A stretch of 64,000 nt of DNA from Desulfarculaceae bacterium (GTDB lineage: Bacteria > Desulfobacterota > Desulfarculia > Desulfarculales > Desulfarculaceae). A program made the position numbers and the translations under genes. Within the stretch, counting starts at the first letter, position 1; the number at the start of each line of letters is the position of its first letter. The stretch covers positions 88,870-152,869 of the forward strand of contig JAHLKT010000002.1 in assembly GCA_020444545.1 (NCBI GenBank). Direction: 5' to 3'. The notes beneath the pieces were generated by a model. That model ran no database searches and had not been told where the DNA came from. It worked only from the letters and a program-made list of their open reading frames with translations. Shown piece by piece: positions 32,049 to 40,666 of the stretch.

Positions 32049-33620
32049 TCAATCCGGGCCGGACCCAGGCCGCCGCAGCTTTTGCACCAGGCTCACCAGG
32101 CCCCAGCGGGTGGCCTCCGGCAACTGGGCAAAGGGTTGCATCACGGTGCCGTCGTAGCCGTTGCTGATCACCGCAAAGGCCCTTTCGGGAGTCAGGCCAT
32201 AGCGGGTCAGGTCGGGCGGTGCCGGGCGCAAGCCCCGGCCAAAGGCGCTCCCCTTGCCGTTGGTGCCGTGGCAGGTGGCGCAGGTGCCGGCAAAGACTCG
32301 GGCCGCCGCGGCCGGGTCGCTGGCGTGCGTTTGGGCGGGAGGCGGCGAAACCATCCCGAATTGCCGGTTCATGTAATCCAACAGCCGCTCCAGCTTGGCC
32401 CGGTCGAAAACGGTGAAGTAGGGCATGCCCGAGCCGGGGATGCCCCTGGCCACCACTTGGTACAGATAGGACCGTTGGGCGCGCACCGCGTTGATGCGCT
32501 CGGGGGGAATGATCAGGGACGCGGCCTCGGGGCCGTCGCCCCCGCCGCCGTCGCCGTGGCAAAAGGCGCAGGAGTTGGCGTAGATGGTCTCGCCGTCGTC
32601 GTAGACCGTGGCCAGGTGGGCCTGGAAGCCTTGCAGGGCCGAGGCCTTCCAGGGGGCCAGCAGGGCGCGCTGGGTCTGGGCCCGCGCCTCCAGGGTGGCC
32701 TGCACCGGGGCCACGGCCTGGTGTTGCAAAAACTGCCTGGCCAACAGCATGGAAACCAGGATGATGGGCAAGAGCACCAGGGCGATCTTCATGCGCCCCT
32801 CCCGGGCCTCGGAGCCGCGGTAAAAGGCCAGGCCCACCAAGACCATGGCCGCGGCCACCCCCACGCTCACCGCCGCGATGATGGCCGGGGTCAGCCGGTC
32901 CAGCAGACTGCCCAGCAGCAGCACCCCCACCACCACCTGGAACAGCACCGCCACCACCATCCAATGGGAAAGGTGATAGTGACGATCCTCGGCGCCCTTG
33001 GTGGAAAAGAAGAAGTGAAAGGCCCCGCCGAACAGGGCGGCCGCGCCCAGAATATGCAGGTAGCGCATGAGCCAGTGGAACACCAGGACCGGTTCCTCGG
33101 CCAAGCCCCGGGCGGCCACCCGGGCCCACTTGTCCGGATTCTCCATTAGGGTGAGCACCGCGGTGAACACCGCCGGCACGGCCATGAGGGCAGCCAGGCC
33201 CAGCACCCCGAAAATAAGGTGCCTGACCGGGCGCACCTCGATCTTGTGGCCAATGGTGTCCAGGGAGAGGAAGGCGGTGATCATCAACACCAGCAGGCCC
33301 AGCCAGTAGGGGGCCAACAGCGCGGCGGCGGTGAGGAAGGGTACGCTCCAGAGCACCTGGATGATCAGCAGTGGCGCCACCCCCAGCACCACGGCCAGGC
33401 TTTTCAGGGCCAGGTGGATGCGCAGCACCCGCTTGTCCCAGCGCAACTCGAAGCGGTAGCCGGTCAGCCAGGAATGGGCGAAGAAGAACACCGCGATCAT
33501 GGCCGTGCCCAGCATCAGGAGCACGAACAACAGGTGCAAGGCAAAGGAGCCGAACAGGAGCAGCTCCATTGCCCCATCGCCAAAGGGCTTGGCCAAAAGA
33601 AGGTCGTGCAGGTTATTCAT
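32049..33620 (-). CDS. Polytopic membrane protein with two C-terminal haem-c domains
   Basis: 523 residues. Residues 1 to about 300 hold eight hydrophobic segments, several with histidines suited to haem b or quinone sites (H29, H49, H182, H190, H202). Residues about 335-520 are two cytochrome c domains, C-A-F-C-H at 351-355 and C-A-T-C-H at 447-451, each followed by the usual G-x-x-G loop and a later Met. It overlaps the CydA-like gene by eight bases and should form a two-subunit membrane complex with it, passing electrons between quinone and periplasmic cytochromes. I do not recognise a named family with certainty. Confidence 0.7.
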   Translation of the reverse strand: MNNLHDLLLAKPFGDGAMELLLFGSFALHLLFVLLMLGTAMIAVFFFAHSWLTGYRFELRWDKRVLRIHLALKSLAVVLGVAPLLIIQVLWSVPFLTAAALLAPYWLGLLVLMITAFLSLDTIGHKIEVRPVRHLIFGVLGLAALMAVPAVFTAVLTLMENPDKWARVAARGLAEEPVLVFHWLMRYLHILGAAALFGGAFHFFFSTKGAEDRHYHLSHWMVVAVLFQVVVGVLLLGSLLDRLTPAIIAAVSVGVAAAMVLVGLAFYRGSEAREGRMKIALVLLPIILVSMLLARQFLQHQAVAPVQATLEARAQTQRALLAPWKASALQGFQAHLATVYDDGETIYANSCAFCHGDGGGGDGPEAASLIIPPERINAVRAQRSYLYQVVARGIPGSGMPYFTVFDRAKLERLLDYMNRQFGMVSPPPAQTHASDPAAAARVFAGTCATCHGTNGKGSAFGRGLRPAPPDLTRYGLTPERAFAVISNGYDGTVMQPFAQLPEATRWGLVSLVQKLRRPGSGPD

Positions 33621-34980
33621 GCCGCCCCGCCTTCCGGCCGATGGGCGGCACCGCTTCCATGGAGCGGCGCGAGCCGGACAGCTCGTAGAGGTAGGCGGCC
33701 ATGGTCAGCGCCTCGTCCGGGGTGCCCGCGAAGGCGGGCATGAAGGGCACCATCTGCTCGGTGCGGCGCACAATTACCCCAACCGAGGGCTGGGTGCGCC
33801 CAGCCAGGCGGTCGCGGATGTCGTTGAGGCCTCCGATGCTGTGGCACACCCCGCAGTTGGCCATGAACAGGGCGTGCCCGGCCGGGGCGCGCGGCTCCAG
33901 GCCCGGCGGTTGGGCCGCGTACCAGGCGGCCTGGGAGAGCATGCCCTGGCGGCGGACCTGCTCCGCGCGGGTCAGGGGGACCTGGCTGGCGTACATGTAG
34001 CCTGGCATGAGGTAGGGGCCCCTAATGAACTCGCGGGCCCGCTCGAACTCTATGACCAGGCCCACCGCCAGGATCATGGCCGGGATTATCAAGAGGCGGG
34101 CGGCCAGCCGCAGGCGGAAAAGGGCGGCCGCCGCCGCGCCGGCGATAATCACCACGGCAAGCAGGTTGCCCAGCCAGAGCAGCCAGCCTTCCTGAGACAG
34201 GTGCGAGGTGAGCACCGCGAAAACCTTGTGCACCGAATAGGTGCGAGGCACCGCGCTGAAATAAAGCCAGCCCGCCAGCGCGGCCAGGGCGCCTCCGGCC
34301 AATATCCAGCCGCCCAGCAGGCGCATCACCCGCCGGCGCAGCTCGGCGCCGGGCTTGCGGCTGAAAAGCACCATGCCCAGGCAAAACAGCCCGCCCAGGG
34401 CCAGTCCTCCCAGGAAACGCAGGGCCAGCTGGGGCCAGAAGGTGGGGTTGAAAAAGGCCGATACCAGGCGCTGGTTCTGCACCCAGCCGTCCGGGGTGAG
34501 CATGAAGCCCAGGATGCCGGAGATGAGGAAGGCCGAGCAGAAGGCGATGGCCACGTAGGACCAGCCCAAGGCCACGTGCAGTCCGGCCCGCCTGGCGCGC
34601 ATGCGCTCCCACAAAAAATAGTAGGGCAGCAGCACCAGGACCTCCAGGGTGAAGGCGATCCATTCGATGAACCAGGGCCAGAAAAATACCCGCAGCATGG
34701 AGCCGATGCCCTGAGGGGCCAGCACGCTCACCGTGAACCAGATGCCTGCCCCGGTCACCGCGCCCACCGCGGTGATGATGATCACCGCCGGCTTGAGCAG
34801 ATGCTTGGCTAGATCCTCCAGCTCGCCGTCGCCCCTGCGCAGGGCCAGCTGCTCCATGAGCACGATGAGAGTCAACAGGCCTATGGCGAATCCGTGGCTG
34901 ATCAGCACATGCACCACCGCCACCAGTGCGATGCTCATGCCTTGCCCCAAAGCAGGCATGTAGAAGGTTGGGAACAGCAC
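33613..34980 (-). CDS. CydA-like (cytochrome bd superfamily) membrane protein with C-terminal haem c
   Basis: 455 residues with about nine membrane segments and C-G-V-C-H at 376-380 near the C-terminus. CydA-like features: an early helix with H24/H29, the helix F-F-W-P-W-F-I-E-W-I-A-F-T-L-E-V with glutamates 106 and 113 seven residues apart as in the CydA proton/haem pair, and the segment S-G-I-L-G-F-M-L-T-P-D-G-W resembling the CydA N-x-W-M-Q-x-P-x-G element. The usual CydA His that ligates haem b558 is not obvious. The tethered haem c suggests quinone-to-cytochrome electron transfer, or the reverse, rather than a classical oxygen reductase. Lies between tsdA and the two-haem membrane gene. 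Confidence 0.68.
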   Translation of the reverse strand: MLFPTFYMPALGQGMSIALVAVVHVLISHGFAIGLLTLIVLMEQLALRRGDGELEDLAKHLLKPAVIIITAVGAVTGAGIWFTVSVLAPQGIGSMLRVFFWPWFIEWIAFTLEVLVLLPYYFLWERMRARRAGLHVALGWSYVAIAFCSAFLISGILGFMLTPDGWVQNQRLVSAFFNPTFWPQLALRFLGGLALGGLFCLGMVLFSRKPGAELRRRVMRLLGGWILAGGALAALAGWLYFSAVPRTYSVHKVFAVLTSHLSQEGWLLWLGNLLAVVIIAGAAAAALFRLRLAARLLIIPAMILAVGLVIEFERAREFIRGPYLMPGYMYASQVPLTRAEQVRRQGMLSQAAWYAAQPPGLEPRAPAGHALFMANCGVCHSIGGLNDIRDRLAGRTQPSVGVIVRRTEQMVPFMPAFAGTPDEALTMAAYLYELSGSRRSMEAVPPIGRKAGRHE

Positions 34981-34983
34981 GGC

Positions 34984-35817
34984 CTACTTCCCCGCCTCGA
35001 AGTGTGGGCGCGGCTGGCTGGTGGCATAGGCGGCCACGTCCAGGGCCTGGGCCACGCTCAGGGTGGGGTTGTTCTTAGGCATGAAATGATGGGTGAAGGC
35101 CGAGAAGTTCTTCATCTTGTGCATGCCGGCTCCGTCGTTGAAAGACTGGGGGCCCCACAGGGGCGGGGCGATCGGGGTGCCCTGGCCGCCGTCCCCGTGG
35201 CAGCGGGAGCAGACCTGGGCGAAGACGGCCTGGCCCTGGGCTTTGTCCGGCTTGTGGTCGCTCTTGAGCTTCTTCAGGCCCAGCCAGGGGATGTCGGCGT
35301 AGATGGGCAGCCCCTTGGAGATCCAGTGGTAGTAGGCCATGATGGCCTGCATGTGCCTGCCTTCGGGCGGCAGGGTCTTCCCGTTCATGCTGCGCTGGAA
35401 GCAGCCCTGGGTGCGGGTCACCAAGTCGGTGACGTATTTGCGGCGCTTGCGGTACTTGGGGTACTTGGCCGCCACCCCCACCAGGGACAGGGTGTTGCGC
35501 TCCCGCCCGGCGTTGAAGTGGCAGTTGCGGCAGTTGAGCTGGTTGCCCACGTACTCTTTGGCGTAGGTCTGGGTGTCCATGAGGATGTTGTAGCCCAGCA
35601 TGACCCCCTCCCGGATGTCGGCCGGGGCGTCCTGGGGCCGGGGCGGGGCAAAGACCACCGCCGAGGCCTTGAGGCTTTCCCCCGGCGAGCCGCCCGCCAT
35701 CAGCGCGCGCTGGACCGGGGGACCGGCCATGCTGCCCATCATGGCGTATAGGCCGGCGCCTCCGACTATGAGCACTAGGGCCAGCACAAGGGCGAAAAGG
35801 ATGCCGCGAGAGTTCAA
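34984..35817 (-). CDS. tsdA: Thiosulfate dehydrogenase, TsdA family di-haem cytochrome c
   Basis: 277 residues with an N-terminal membrane anchor or signal at about residues 7-27. Haem motifs are C-R-N-C-H at 96-100 and C-S-R-C-H at 203-207. The catalytic Cys139 lies in G-C-F-Q-R-S-M-N-G, 43 residues after the first haem cysteine, the spacing of the thiolate-ligated haem in characterised TsdA. Y-P-K-Y-R-x-R and a Y-Y-H-W-I-S motif are also family marks. It interconverts thiosulfate and tetrathionate in the periplasm; direction cannot be told. First gene of the minus-strand module, four bases ahead of the CydA-like gene, its probable electron partner. Confidence 0.87.
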   Translation of the reverse strand: MNSRGILFALVLALVLIVGGAGLYAMMGSMAGPPVQRALMAGGSPGESLKASAVVFAPPRPQDAPADIREGVMLGYNILMDTQTYAKEYVGNQLNCRNCHFNAGRERNTLSLVGVAAKYPKYRKRRKYVTDLVTRTQGCFQRSMNGKTLPPEGRHMQAIMAYYHWISKGLPIYADIPWLGLKKLKSDHKPDKAQGQAVFAQVCSRCHGDGGQGTPIAPPLWGPQSFNDGAGMHKMKNFSAFTHHFMPKNNPTLSVAQALDVAAYATSQPRPHFEAGK

Positions 35818-36152
35818 GGGTTCCTCCCGAATGAGTGAGAATGAAGAGCAGAAACCGTTTAACTAGGTCGGAGAGAAAAAACTGGTGGGGATGGCGTCTG
35901 CCTAGTTTCAATTATGCGCGGGTAGGAATTCCCAACCAATACGAATTGTCATAAATCTTGTACTGAAATACTACTATTCTTGTCGGATAGATGGCAGTTT
36001 GGCCTCTAATGCCCGGCAAATCAAAGATATATCCCGGCACCGGCTCGCAGAGACGTAGCCAAACAAGACGCCCAGTGTCCGCCGAATCCGATTCGGCAAG
36101 GCTGCTAGAATAGGTTCAAGGCCTATTTGACGGGGTGAATTTAGGAGGAAAC
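35818..36152. other. Divergent intergenic region between tsdA module and DUF302 gene
   Basis: About 330 bases without a gene, clearly AT-richer in its middle. It must hold the promoters of both directions. The tsdA side has a purine-rich ribosome site (GGGAGGAA). I could not find a convincing sigma-54 or sigma-70 promoter on either strand. Confidence 0.6.
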
Positions 36153-36557
36153 ATGGAAAACCTGAAAAAGCTAGCCTTCCGCGCCAGCGTGCAGGCCTCT
36201 TTTGATGAGGCGCTGCAAATGGCCAAGGATGCCCTCGGAGAAGAGGGCTTTGGCGTCCTGACCGAGATAGACATTCAGGCCGCTCTCAAGAAAAAACTGG
36301 ATCAGGATTTCCGAAAATACATCATCCTTGGCGCCTGCAACCCACCCTTTGCGCTGAGGGCCTTGCAGGCCGATCTGGAGGTCGGCCTGCTTCTGCCCTG
36401 CAATCTCATTGTTTATCAGGACGATCAGGGGGGCATCCAGGTGGCTGCCCTTAACCCGGTCGCGGCACTGGGGGTGATGGATATTCCGGAGCTGGATCAG
36501 GTGGCTCAGGAAGTCTCGGAACGGCTGCGGCGGGTGATTGGGCGCATCGCTGCTTAG
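36153..36557 (+). CDS. DUF302 domain protein
   Basis: 134 residues from ATG 36153, chosen because GGAGG lies four bases upstream. Typical DUF302 sequence: S-F-D-E-A-L-Q-M-A-K-D-A-L-G-E-E-G-F-G-V-L-T-E-I-D as the first helix-strand unit, Y-I-I-L-G-A-C-N-P-P-F-A near residue 54, and G-L-L-L-P-C-N-L-I-V-Y near 76. DUF302 proteins are small alpha-beta proteins of unknown function often encoded next to sulfur-oxidation, redox and metal genes. Two conserved cysteines (in G-A-C-N and L-P-C-N) are present. Confidence 0.9.
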   Translation: MENLKKLAFRASVQASFDEALQMAKDALGEEGFGVLTEIDIQAALKKKLDQDFRKYIILGACNPPFALRALQADLEVGLLLPCNLIVYQDDQGGIQVAALNPVAALGVMDIPELDQVAQEVSERLRRVIGRIAA

Positions 36558-36617
36558 CCCCCAAGGTGGACACGGGAGGGATTTAGTCAGTCACGGCATT
36601 GATCGGAGTGTAGGGTT

Positions 36618-38192
36618 TTGAATGTTGAGACGGTACTGATCCTGTTATTTTCGGTGGCGGCCGGGGTGGCTGTCGCGGTGCGCCAGTTGCACCTGCCCTA
36701 TACCGTGGCTCTGGTCCTGGGCGGCCTGCTCCTGGGCATATTCAACTTTTTTACGCCTCCTCATCTGACCAAGGAGCTGCTCTTTTCGGTATTCCTGCCG
36801 GGTTTGCTGTTCGAAGCCGCATTCCACATAGAGTTTCGTGAGTTTTGGCGCAACCGCTCGGCCGTGGTTTCCCTGGCCGTACCGGGGGTGGCCGCGGCCG
36901 TGGCCTTGACCACGATCATCCTGGTCCCCGTGGTCAACACCCTGCATTTGGAGCAGGACTTCATATGGCAGTATGCCTTGGTGTTCGGCGCCCTCATCGC
37001 GGCCACCGACCCCATTGCCGTGGTGTCGGTTTTCCGAAGCCTCGGGGCGCCCCGGCGTTTGTCCATGCTGCTGGACAGCGAGAGCCTGTTCAATGACGGC
37101 ACGGCCATCGTTTGTTTTACCCTGAGCATTTCCCTGGTGTCGGGCGCCAGCATCACGGCGGGGCAGCTGGCCTCTAATTTTTTCCAGATAGTCATCTTCG
37201 GCGGGCTGATCGGAGCGGCGGCGGGCCTGGCGGTCTCGCAAATCCTCAAACACATTGACGACGCCATGATCGAAATTACCTTGACCACGGTCGCGGCCTA
37301 CGGCTCCTTCGCCATTGCAGAGCACTTTCACTACTCCGGCGTAATTGCGGTGGTGGTGGCCGGGGTGCTTTGCGGCAATTACGGCGCGCGAGTGGGCATG
37401 ACCCCTTCCACCAGAGTCGCGGTGGAGGCCTTTTGGGAATACGTGGCCTTTGCCCTGAACTCTATCGTATTCCTGCTCATAGGCCTGGAATTGAACCTGG
37501 ATGCCCTGTTCAGCTCCTGGAAGGTGATCTTGGTGGCCTATCTGGCCGTAACCATGGGACGTGGGCTGATTATATTCGCGGTATCGGGCCTGCTGGCCAA
37601 GACGCGGGAAAGGCTGCCTTGGTCCTGGAGTGTGGTCCTTACCTGGGGCGGGTTGCGGGGCGCTCTGCCCATGGTGCTGGTGCTCAGCTTGCCACTGGAC
37701 TTTCCCCACAGAGACCTTTTGGTCACCATGACCTTTGGGGTGGTGTTGATATCTATTATGGTCAATGGCACCACGGTCTCTCCCCTGCTGCGCTGGCTGG
37801 GCATCGTGCAGGGGCGCGAGCATCGCGCGGCCTATGAATTTACCCGCGGAAAGTTGCAGGCGGCCAGCGCAGCCCTAGAGGAACTGGACCGCATGTCCCA
37901 TGTGCATTTCCTCCAGGAAGAGGTGCGGGATTGCCTAAGAGAGGAATATCAAAAACGGATGGAGGAGGAGCAAGTCCAGATCGGTGAGTTGGACCTGGAC
38001 CACGAGGCCATTGAGGCCGATGAGTTCAAGTGGGCGCACCGCCATCTGCTTTTGACTGAAAAGAACCATGTGATTGATTCATTTCAGCAAGGCATCATCG
38101 GGCAAGACGTTTACGATAAATTGCTGGCCGACATAGATGCCCGCCTTCTGCGCCTGGAGTCGGGCGAGCCAAAAGTAATTTTTTCAAAATGA
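36618..38192 (+). CDS. NhaP-type sodium(potassium)/proton antiporter (CPA1 family)
   Basis: 524 residues, TTG start at 36618 with GGAG upstream. About 12 membrane segments fill residues 1-400. The transport-site motifs are G-A-L-I-A-A-T-D-P-I-A-V near residue 114 and D-S-E-S-L-F-N-D-G-T-A near 154 (the N-D ion-binding pair), with G-L-R-G-A-L near residue 343. A cytoplasmic tail of about 120 charged residues follows (E-E-Y-Q-K-R-M-E-E-E-Q). It exchanges protons for Na+ or K+ across the inner membrane. Confidence 0.92.
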   Translation: MNVETVLILLFSVAAGVAVAVRQLHLPYTVALVLGGLLLGIFNFFTPPHLTKELLFSVFLPGLLFEAAFHIEFREFWRNRSAVVSLAVPGVAAAVALTTIILVPVVNTLHLEQDFIWQYALVFGALIAATDPIAVVSVFRSLGAPRRLSMLLDSESLFNDGTAIVCFTLSISLVSGASITAGQLASNFFQIVIFGGLIGAAAGLAVSQILKHIDDAMIEITLTTVAAYGSFAIAEHFHYSGVIAVVVAGVLCGNYGARVGMTPSTRVAVEAFWEYVAFALNSIVFLLIGLELNLDALFSSWKVILVAYLAVTMGRGLIIFAVSGLLAKTRERLPWSWSVVLTWGGLRGALPMVLVLSLPLDFPHRDLLVTMTFGVVLISIMVNGTTVSPLLRWLGIVQGREHRAAYEFTRGKLQAASAALEELDRMSHVHFLQEEVRDCLREEYQKRMEEEQVQIGELDLDHEAIEADEFKWAHRHLLLTEKNHVIDSFQQGIIGQDVYDKLLADIDARLLRLESGEPKVIFSK

Positions 38193-38633
38193 GCGTCAAG
38201 CTACAGCAAGGAAATCGTTGAATAGAGTTGGTTTCGAGAGAAACATCCGACGTTGACGCTTGTAAAATCTTTAAATAATCGCAAAGCGATATCGTTTAAG
38301 TTAATCGGCTACAAGTTGCAGTTCGGTGGCCACGATGAGGTTAGATAGAGGACTTGCAACCTAAACTCAACCCCACCAGACAGGCGAATAACGCCGCAGG
38401 AAGGGGCGAACGGTCCGCCCCCTACCCCAAGTATGGGCCCGTGCGACCTAGGCGATTCTGAGAGATTAATCGGTCCGTGAGACAGGGGGAAGCGGAATGA
38501 TAAATGGGCCCGGTTAGGAGCTTTGTTTCGAGTGCGTATAGCCTGAACAAAGGTGCTCGGCTTTGGGCCACTGCCCGTTGTGCCCGTCCCAGGACTGCCC
38601 CTGACATAGGCCCAGGGCGTTATTCCGGTCGCC
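38193..38633. other. Intergenic region without a supported gene
   Basis: About 440 bases. The first 150 are AT-rich. A minus-strand open frame at 38309-38662 has the composition of noise and no recognisable motif. A TTGACG near 38253 could be a -35 element, but no good -10 follows at proper spacing. Confidence 0.55.
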
Positions 38634-38963
38634 ATGTCCCCGTTCGAAATGCCGGCAGTCATGGCATCGTACCTCGGCGGCCTGCTGCTCAGGTTACTCG
38701 GCGTCTACTGGAGCATCTTCCGGCCGCCAAGAAAAGGCCTGGACACCGGGAGGGAGTTGCAAGGTGAAGTTTCTGGCCAACGGTATACCAGCATCACCAG
38801 CTACGGCGGCGTGAAGCCCAATGCCGACGGGTCCTATGACATCTACTTCGGGCCCAAGCCGCCCCTGGGCAAGGGCTGCAACGTCATCCTGCGCTTCTAC
38901 GGGCCGCTGTGTGGCTGGTTCGATCATTCCTGGCGTCCCGGCGAGATAGAGCTGCTCAACTAA
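38634..38963 (+). pseudogene. Decayed C-terminal fragment of a DUF1254/DUF1214 protein
   Basis: The frame encodes 109 residues. Its second half, P-N-A-D-G-S-Y-D-I-Y-F-G-P-K-P-P, then V-I-L-R-F-Y-G-P-L, then W-F-D-H-S-W-R-P-G-E-I-E-L, is the unmistakable C-terminus of DUF1214 domains. Intact members have roughly ten more residues between the P-K-P-P and V-I-L-R blocks, so this copy seems to have an internal deletion. The large N-terminal DUF1254 part is missing and replaced by unrelated sequence. Probably a gene remnant; expression as a short protein is possible but unlikely to be functional. Confidence 0.7.
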
Positions 38964-39002
38964 CTCGTTGCCAAAGCTTGCGCGAACAATAAGAGGTGAA
39001 AC

Positions 39003-39776
39003 ATGAAAAGGCTGCTAGGCCGGTGGTGGATTGTGGCCCTGATGCTCGGGCTTGTCTTCTGCGCGGCCCCGGCCCGCGCGGGGTCCGGCGGCAATGAATG
39101 GAAGTTCCAGGTCGCGCCCTATGCCTGGCTGGCCGGCCTCAAGGGCAGCACCTCGACCCTGCCCGGCCTCCCGGCGGCGAACATAAACATCGATTTCTAC
39201 GACGACGTGCTGGGCAATCTGAACGGCGCCCTGATGCTCTTGGGAGAGGTCCAAAGGGGGCGGTTGGGATTCGTGGCCGATGTGGCCTACACGGATATCG
39301 AATCCAGCAACTCGACTCCCGGGCCGTTTTTCAGCTCGGCCGACACCAGGTCCAAGACCTTGATGATCTCGGGGTCGCTTTTCTACCGGCTGCTGGAAAA
39401 GCAGCGCGGCTTCCTCGACGTCTTCGGCGGGGCGCGCTACTGGTCCCTGGAGACCGATCTCTCCTTGACGGGGGGCGTGGCCAGGCCGCGCAATCTCTCG
39501 CACAGCGAAAGCTGGACCGATCCCCTGGTGGGGCTCAAGGGCCTGCTGCCCCTTGGCGGCTCCAAGTTTTTCCTAAGCGGCTTTGCGCTGACCGGTGGCT
39601 TCGGGGTGGGCTCGGACTTCATGTACGACCTCAACGCCAACCTGGGCTACCAACTGACTGAGACCTTTGCCCTCACTTTCGGCTACCGCTACTTGTACGT
39701 GGACTACGAAAACGACGGCTTCAAGTACGATGTCACCCAGCAGGGTCCGATCCTGGGCTTTTCCTGGCGGTTCTAA
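39003..39776 (+). CDS. Outer-membrane beta-barrel protein
   Basis: 257 residues with a signal peptide (W-I-V-A-L-M-L-G-L-V-F-C-A-A-P, cleavage after A-R-A near residue 26). The rest alternates polar and hydrophobic residues with regular aromatic girdles, for example W-K-F-Q-V-A-P-Y-A-W-L, F-G-Y-R-Y-L-Y-V-D-Y-E-N-D and the end G-P-I-L-G-F-S-W-R-F. The terminal Phe after alternating hydrophobics is the classic BAM recognition signal. Probably 8-10 strands. Ligand or role unknown. Confidence 0.85.
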   Translation: MKRLLGRWWIVALMLGLVFCAAPARAGSGGNEWKFQVAPYAWLAGLKGSTSTLPGLPAANINIDFYDDVLGNLNGALMLLGEVQRGRLGFVADVAYTDIESSNSTPGPFFSSADTRSKTLMISGSLFYRLLEKQRGFLDVFGGARYWSLETDLSLTGGVARPRNLSHSESWTDPLVGLKGLLPLGGSKFFLSGFALTGGFGVGSDFMYDLNANLGYQLTETFALTFGYRYLYVDYENDGFKYDVTQQGPILGFSWRF

Positions 39777-39782
39777 GCGGCT

Positions 39783-39803
39783 CGCGGGGGCCATGCCCCC
39801 GCG
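39783..39803. terminator. Hairpin between convergent genes
   Basis: CGCGGGGGC, loop CAT, GCCCCCGCG: a perfect 9-bp stem. It lies between the outer-membrane protein stop (39776) and the converging Usp stop (39813), and may serve both directions. No long T tract is seen. Confidence 0.6.
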
Positions 39804-39812
39804 GGGCCTTAC

Positions 39813-40646
39813 CTAGCGCAGAAGGAGGACCGACGACCTGCGGCTTGCCAGAAGCTTGGCCACCTTGTTCACCGAGAAAAGCCGTTTGAAGATCGAGGTC
39901 TCGCCCATCCACATGGTCACCAGGCTCCAGTGGTCTTCCTTTAGGACAAATTGCTCCAGCAAGGACAGGGCCACAAGCTGGATCCAGGGCTGAATCCCCT
40001 TGCGGTTGAAGTAGTGCATCAGCCAATCCAGCTTTTTCTCGATCTTGTCCTCCGCCAAGTGCTTGTCGGTCAGGCCTGCAATTTCGACCTCCGCCTTGTA
40101 CAGGACCGCCATCTGGGTGACCAGCTCGAGGGACTTCTGGCTGAGCAGGTCGTCCTCCAGGAAGCAGAGGATTCTGCCCGTATCCTTTTCCTCCTTGACG
40201 ATAAGGACCGAGCAATCGGCGTTGGTGGCGATCTTCTGCTGGCTGTCCATGTCGCCGTGCAGGACTATCAGGTCGCTGCCGCAGTCCTGGGCCTCTTCCA
40301 GGATCGTCTGGGCCGGGTTGCCCACCCGCACCCGGACCGTCAGCTCCTTGATGCCGCCATCGGCGCTGCCCGACTTTTCAAAGAGGCCGGGGCTGATCTC
40401 CACCATTTCGTAGTCACCGCCGGCCGGGGCATAGGGCAGGTCCTCGGCGGAGAACCCCTGCAAGACTGACCGGTGGTATTGATGCATGGTATCGGCGAAT
40501 TCCGGGGGCACGCCGCCCTCATCGGATTTGTGGGGTATGACGCCCAAGAGAGTGACATTGGCCCAGGTGTTGACCAAAAGCCGGGAGACCTGGCTAAGGG
40601 TATGGGCGCTTCGTGTGTCCTGATCTAGGGCTACAAGAATTCTCAT
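39813..40646 (-). CDS. Universal stress protein family protein (tandem Usp-like)
   Basis: 277 residues from ATG 40646, preceded by GAGGTGG; sequence upstream in the same frame is not part of it. The N-terminus M-R-I-L-V-A-L-D-Q-D-T-R-S is a Usp start, and S-D-L-I-V-L-H-G-D near residue 129 plus C-S-V-L-I-V-K near residue 149 end the first Usp unit. The C-terminal half (Y-K-A-E-V-E-I-A-G-L, D-H-W-S-L-V-T-M-W, S-S-V-L-L-L-R) looks like a second, diverged unit. Last gene of the sigma-54-associated stress operon. Confidence 0.78.
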   Translation of the reverse strand: MRILVALDQDTRSAHTLSQVSRLLVNTWANVTLLGVIPHKSDEGGVPPEFADTMHQYHRSVLQGFSAEDLPYAPAGGDYEMVEISPGLFEKSGSADGGIKELTVRVRVGNPAQTILEEAQDCGSDLIVLHGDMDSQQKIATNADCSVLIVKEEKDTGRILCFLEDDLLSQKSLELVTQMAVLYKAEVEIAGLTDKHLAEDKIEKKLDWLMHYFNRKGIQPWIQLVALSLLEQFVLKEDHWSLVTMWMGETSIFKRLFSVNKVAKLLASRRSSVLLLR

Positions 40647-40666
40647 GTCCACCTCATGGGTCGGCG

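Noticed and set aside
29431..35817. Module as an iodate-reductase (Idr) cluster because of the peroxidase
   Set aside because: No arsenite-oxidase-type molybdenum subunit or Rieske protein is present, and the TsdA-type catalytic cysteine points to thiosulfate chemistry.
36001..36030. Possible sigma-54 promoter (TGGCAG followed by GGCC) before the DUF302 gene
   Set aside because: The GG-N10-GC spacing is not met.
38309..38662. A 117-codon minus-strand frame in the gap after the antiporter gene
   Set aside because: No ribosome site, no known motif, random-like composition; it overlaps the DUF1214 remnant.
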